This document shows positions 43,415 through 46,000 of a stretch of DNA of 46,000 bases, one piece after another. Numbering within the stretch: the stretch's first letter is position 1; each line of letters starts with the position of its first letter. Below the pieces are notes generated by a model. The model worked only from the letters and a program-made list of their open reading frames with translations, ran no database searches and was not told the DNA's origin. Origin of the DNA: Penicillus capitatus (Eukaryota > Chlorophyta); the NCBI GenBank assembly GCA_965649825.1, contig OZ287721.1, forward strand, positions 1 to 46,000. The letters are read 5' to 3'. Position numbers and translations under genes: made by a program.

Positions 43415-43856
43415 CTATCGCCGGAATCTTCGTAAACTGAGTCTATCTTCACGTTCTTCTAAAGCGCAACAATTGCTTCTTCGGTCGGCGAATTCTCTCA
43501 GTCCGAGGAGCGAGGAGGAAAACTACCGCCCATACAGCAACCTCGTGCCTCGTCCGCTCGGCTCCGAAACCATGTCAGCGCCTCGACGCTCGGACGCGCA
43601 GAAACGCGCTTACGACGAAGGCGTATCGATTAAACGAAGACTGTTAACAACAGTTTATCATCAAAGTTGTTTCTACATAGGCATCTGTGCTATTTACACC
43701 GAAAACGCGAAGATCGCGGCGAAACACAAAAACCTAGCGAAACTTGTTAAAAGGAACGCTCTTCAGATTTTCGCGACAATTTATCTTTCCATCATTCTGT
43801 CACATCCGTCTCTGTCACGAGCATCTGTCGCTCACAGCATCCAGCGCCGCCGTTGA
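43415..43856 (+). pseudogene. right part of the interrupted open frame
   Basis: Continues the frame of 37694-38133 if the element and one copy of GAATT are removed. Ser/Arg/Leu-rich (RRNLRKLSLSSRSS), then MSAPRRSDAQKRAYDEG (the 81-bp block) and a hydrophobic region (IFATIYLSIILS) before TGA. A donor GT follows the 81-bp block at 43653, so ATG 43572 could also be the start of a separate small spliced gene. No known family. Confidence 0.4.
43572..43652 (+). repeat. 81-bp duplicated exon-like block (copy 2)
   Basis: Two visible mismatches to 37569-37649, both changing an amino acid (G/D and K/E). Confidence 0.8.
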
Positions 43857-43974
43857 CTGACTTCTTTCTTTTCTGTTGCCTTGAAGTGGGCATTGACCAA
43901 ATCATTTGTTGCCAAGTTTTGATTGGCGATGTGACTGCTTAGATTTTCCAGGGTTCTGTCTCCGAAGGGGTAAC

Positions 43975-44540
43975 TTATTTGAGGTTTACGTCATCTAGGG
44001 TTCCTTTCCTATGCTCTGCTGTGAGAGGCGGGTGACTCACCTGTCCAATCACCTTTAGCACACAAATATGGGAATGTGAACTCGAAGACACCTTTTGCTC
44101 TGTAAACGTAGAAGCCTCCTCTGACACATATCTCTTGTGATGGTGAGGTATTTGTTGAATCATTCCTTCTCTGCCTTTCATGACCATGAAATTATTCACA
44201 TGGCTATCACTGTCCGTTTTCGTTTTCTTGCCAGACAAAGTCACCTTATGTAAATTGAGATATAAGACTCTTTCGGGAAACAGGGCAAGCGACTTCTGGT
44301 TTGGAGAAATTGTCGGTGTCCGTTCTCACGAACGTGAATGCGTTGCTTACAATGGCCGACAATCCCCAAGTCCACAGAAACCTCTTCTTTCTTCTCTTGC
44401 GTCTTAGGGAGTCTCTGTCGCAGCATCTCATACAGAGAATCTTTCACTTAGTCTCTCTCGTGGAAACTGATCTCAATTGCTTCCTTCCATTCGATCTAGT
44501 CTTTCTCGATTTCCTTCAGTTCAGTGTGTGTTATGCAAAC
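43975..44540 (-). pseudogene. unresolved minus-strand coding region
   Basis: Protein-like text ELKEIEKD, EWKEAIEISFHERD, VKDSLYEMLRQRLPKTQEKK lies in one frame but with a TAG and a TAA between blocks; downstream a second frame reads SGKKTKTDSDSHVNNF to 43975. Either several small introns with TAG/AAG ends remove the stops, or it is decayed. No family recognised. Confidence 0.3.
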
Positions 44541-44665
44541 GGTCGTCGTTTGTGAAAAGATTATTGCTCATCGCAAGAATTTTCGCTTCTTTGCCGTTTC
44601 ATATAACTCGAGGGTTTTCCCAATTCCTGGTGATAGAGACAACAGATCTCTGTCATTGCGACGAA

Positions 44666-46000
44666 ATGTCGTCCGATGGAAGGCAAGACGTGTTGAGACC
44701 GTTGTCGCGGTCGGGTCTGAAATCGGCCAGTCAACGCACACGACCACGGACGCAAAGCACAAGTGCCTGCGATCTGTCCACTCAAGTCGTCGAAGATGTT
44801 GCCGAACACTTAAGGAATGCCATTCATCAACGAGAGGTCGACACATACGACTGATGTCCGACTCTGGCGTTGCTCCAAATCTAGGGCGAAATCGAATTGG
44901 CGTCAAGAGAGCTCGAAAGTAGAAAGAAGCTCTCCGCGGAAAACGAAAAAATCGTTCAGGATAACCGTCAACGCGAATCTCGACTGGCCATTCTCTCCGC
45001 GACGCTCGAAAAGGCATCTTCACGTATGGCGCGATCGCCGTTCTTGACAAGACGTTTGTCTTCTGCAGTGTCTATCTCGTGTATCCCCTGAAGAATTTCG
45101 CAGAGAAGTGGAAGGACACGAGCAGCACAACGAAAATCTAAAACGTACACTTCAGGTTCTGTCTGGCGACATCAAAGAAAACAAACAACGGGCCTTGCAA
45201 GTTATCTACCATCCATGATGGAACCCGAGTGTCTCGCGGCGGTTGTAGGCCGAAAGGTCCATCCAAACTCAGAAAACGCGATACAGCGAGACAACAAAAG
45301 AGAGTGAGTGTCCACAGCTGTCTTGTTTCCGGAAGAGATAGTCGGTCGTTAGCTGTACAGCTGGAAGTGCTGACGAGGCGTCGACGCGTATTGATGCAAG
45401 AACGTCACAGGTGAAGCGACGACCCAAACGTCTGTCGTTAGAGATACATCCCCTTTTCTTGACGCACAGACTGCGGTCTCTAGTACGTTGTGGAGAAAGA
45501 GAACTCCGGTATTGTCCGACGAAGCATGAAGCGTACCGCGACTTTCTATTAAACCTCGATAGACGGCAGCCTCGGCATGGGGCCATGCTGCACGATTCGG
45601 GTGCTTTTCCCGATATCGACGCCAGAATCGCAGAACGGGCGCGGGAGATACTCCATCGTCGGCAGCAGGTGCGCTCGTCTCCCTTGACTTGTTTCGATTC
45701 ATCGATCTACCTTTAGCGATTTTTAATCGAATCGCCGTTTGTACAATCGAAGAGCGATGTCCGAGAAAAGCGCACGGGGTTCTCTTCGATGAACATTTTC
45801 TTCCGGAACGGGAAAACGTCGGTTGTAGAGATCCACATGAGCTGCAAGAGATGAAGGAATATCTGCAGCAGTTTGAAGAGATCAAAGATGACCGACTGGC
45901 TGATCTCCATCACGAATCGCAACGGATTCTGTCTCTGTTGGACAGCTGGAAAAACCGCATGACTCTGAAAGAGCTCTTACAGAAACTCTGTGTTAATCAG
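44666..46000 (+). CDS. coiled-coil protein, 3' end beyond the window
   Basis: Start ATG 44666 (MSSDGRQDVLRPLSRSG). Spliced exons give long heptad-like helices: IELASRELESRKKLSAENEK, RREVEGHEQHNENLKRTLQV, LQEMKEYLQQFEEIKDDRLA. Probable introns: about 44831-44882, 45014-45068 (GC-AG) and about 45307-45359; sites between 45180 and 45240 and after 45667 are uncertain. It resembles cilia/centrosome CCDC proteins in style, but I cannot name the family. It runs off the right edge with the frame open. Confidence 0.55.

Noticed and set aside
1-46000. Nucleomorph or ciliate origin because of tiny introns
   Set aside because: Longer introns also occur, all three stop codons are used as stops, and there are retrotransposons and nuclear mitochondrial-protein genes. 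Lineage remains undetermined.
1-46000. tRNA or rRNA genes, CRISPR arrays, bacterial-type operons
   Set aside because: No cloverleaf-like sequences, repeat-spacer arrays or ribosome-binding sites were seen on reading; the genes are intron-bearing and monocistronic in appearance. No scan program could be run.

Overview
The window is nuclear DNA of a small-genome, gene-dense unicellular eukaryote. It uses the standard code, has very short spliceosomal introns (mostly 45-57 nt, some only 20-31 nt) and uses TAA, TAG and TGA as stops. Several genes have a plant/algal flavour: a CID8-type RNA-binding protein with a PAM2 motif, a plant-type NUMOD3 protein, a K+-dependent H+-pyrophosphatase and a TSET/TPLATE-like coat protein. 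A sperm-tail PG-rich-repeat protein argues for a flagellate cell. I cannot place the lineage from sequence alone; an algal or SAR-type protist is my best guess.

Layout. 1-36.3 kb is packed with alternating genes. In order: RER1 (+, partial), an unrecognised gene (-), organellar ribosomal protein uL4 (-), an organellar helical-repeat RNA-binding-like protein (+), Miro GTPase (-), a proline-rich protein (-), a CCHC zinc-knuckle protein (-), ISWI remodeller (+), STPGR flagellar protein (-), CID8-like RNA-binding protein (+), CFIm25/NUDT21 (+), arginine deiminase (-), an unrecognised gene (+), a TSET TTRAY-like protein (-), V-PPase (-), homogentisate dioxygenase (+), uL15 (-), two fused aldo-keto reductases (+), a NUMOD3 protein (-) and a type I signal peptidase (-). 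Intergenic gaps are often 10-150 bp. 36.3-43.9 kb is repeat-rich and holds one intact Ty3/gypsy LTR retrotransposon (38134-43409, 338-bp LTRs, 5-bp target duplication) inserted in a pre-existing open frame. 43.9-46 kb carries an unresolved minus-strand frame and a coiled-coil gene running off the end.

The most unusual signal is in the introns. The nonamer GTCACATCA (or its complement) occurs 17 times exactly, against about 0.35 expected by chance, mostly in introns. It starts the intron in sense genes (GTCACATCA at the 5' splice site) or ends it as TGATGTGAC+AG at the 3' splice site. A second module (CTCACTCT, often with CTCACAC) recurs in introns in both orientations. Together these look like the remains of introner-type (intron-generating) elements with inverted ends, or else a very unusual splice-signal system.

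Intron coordinates were worked out by hand, by restoring reading frames and family alignments from memory; no search was run.
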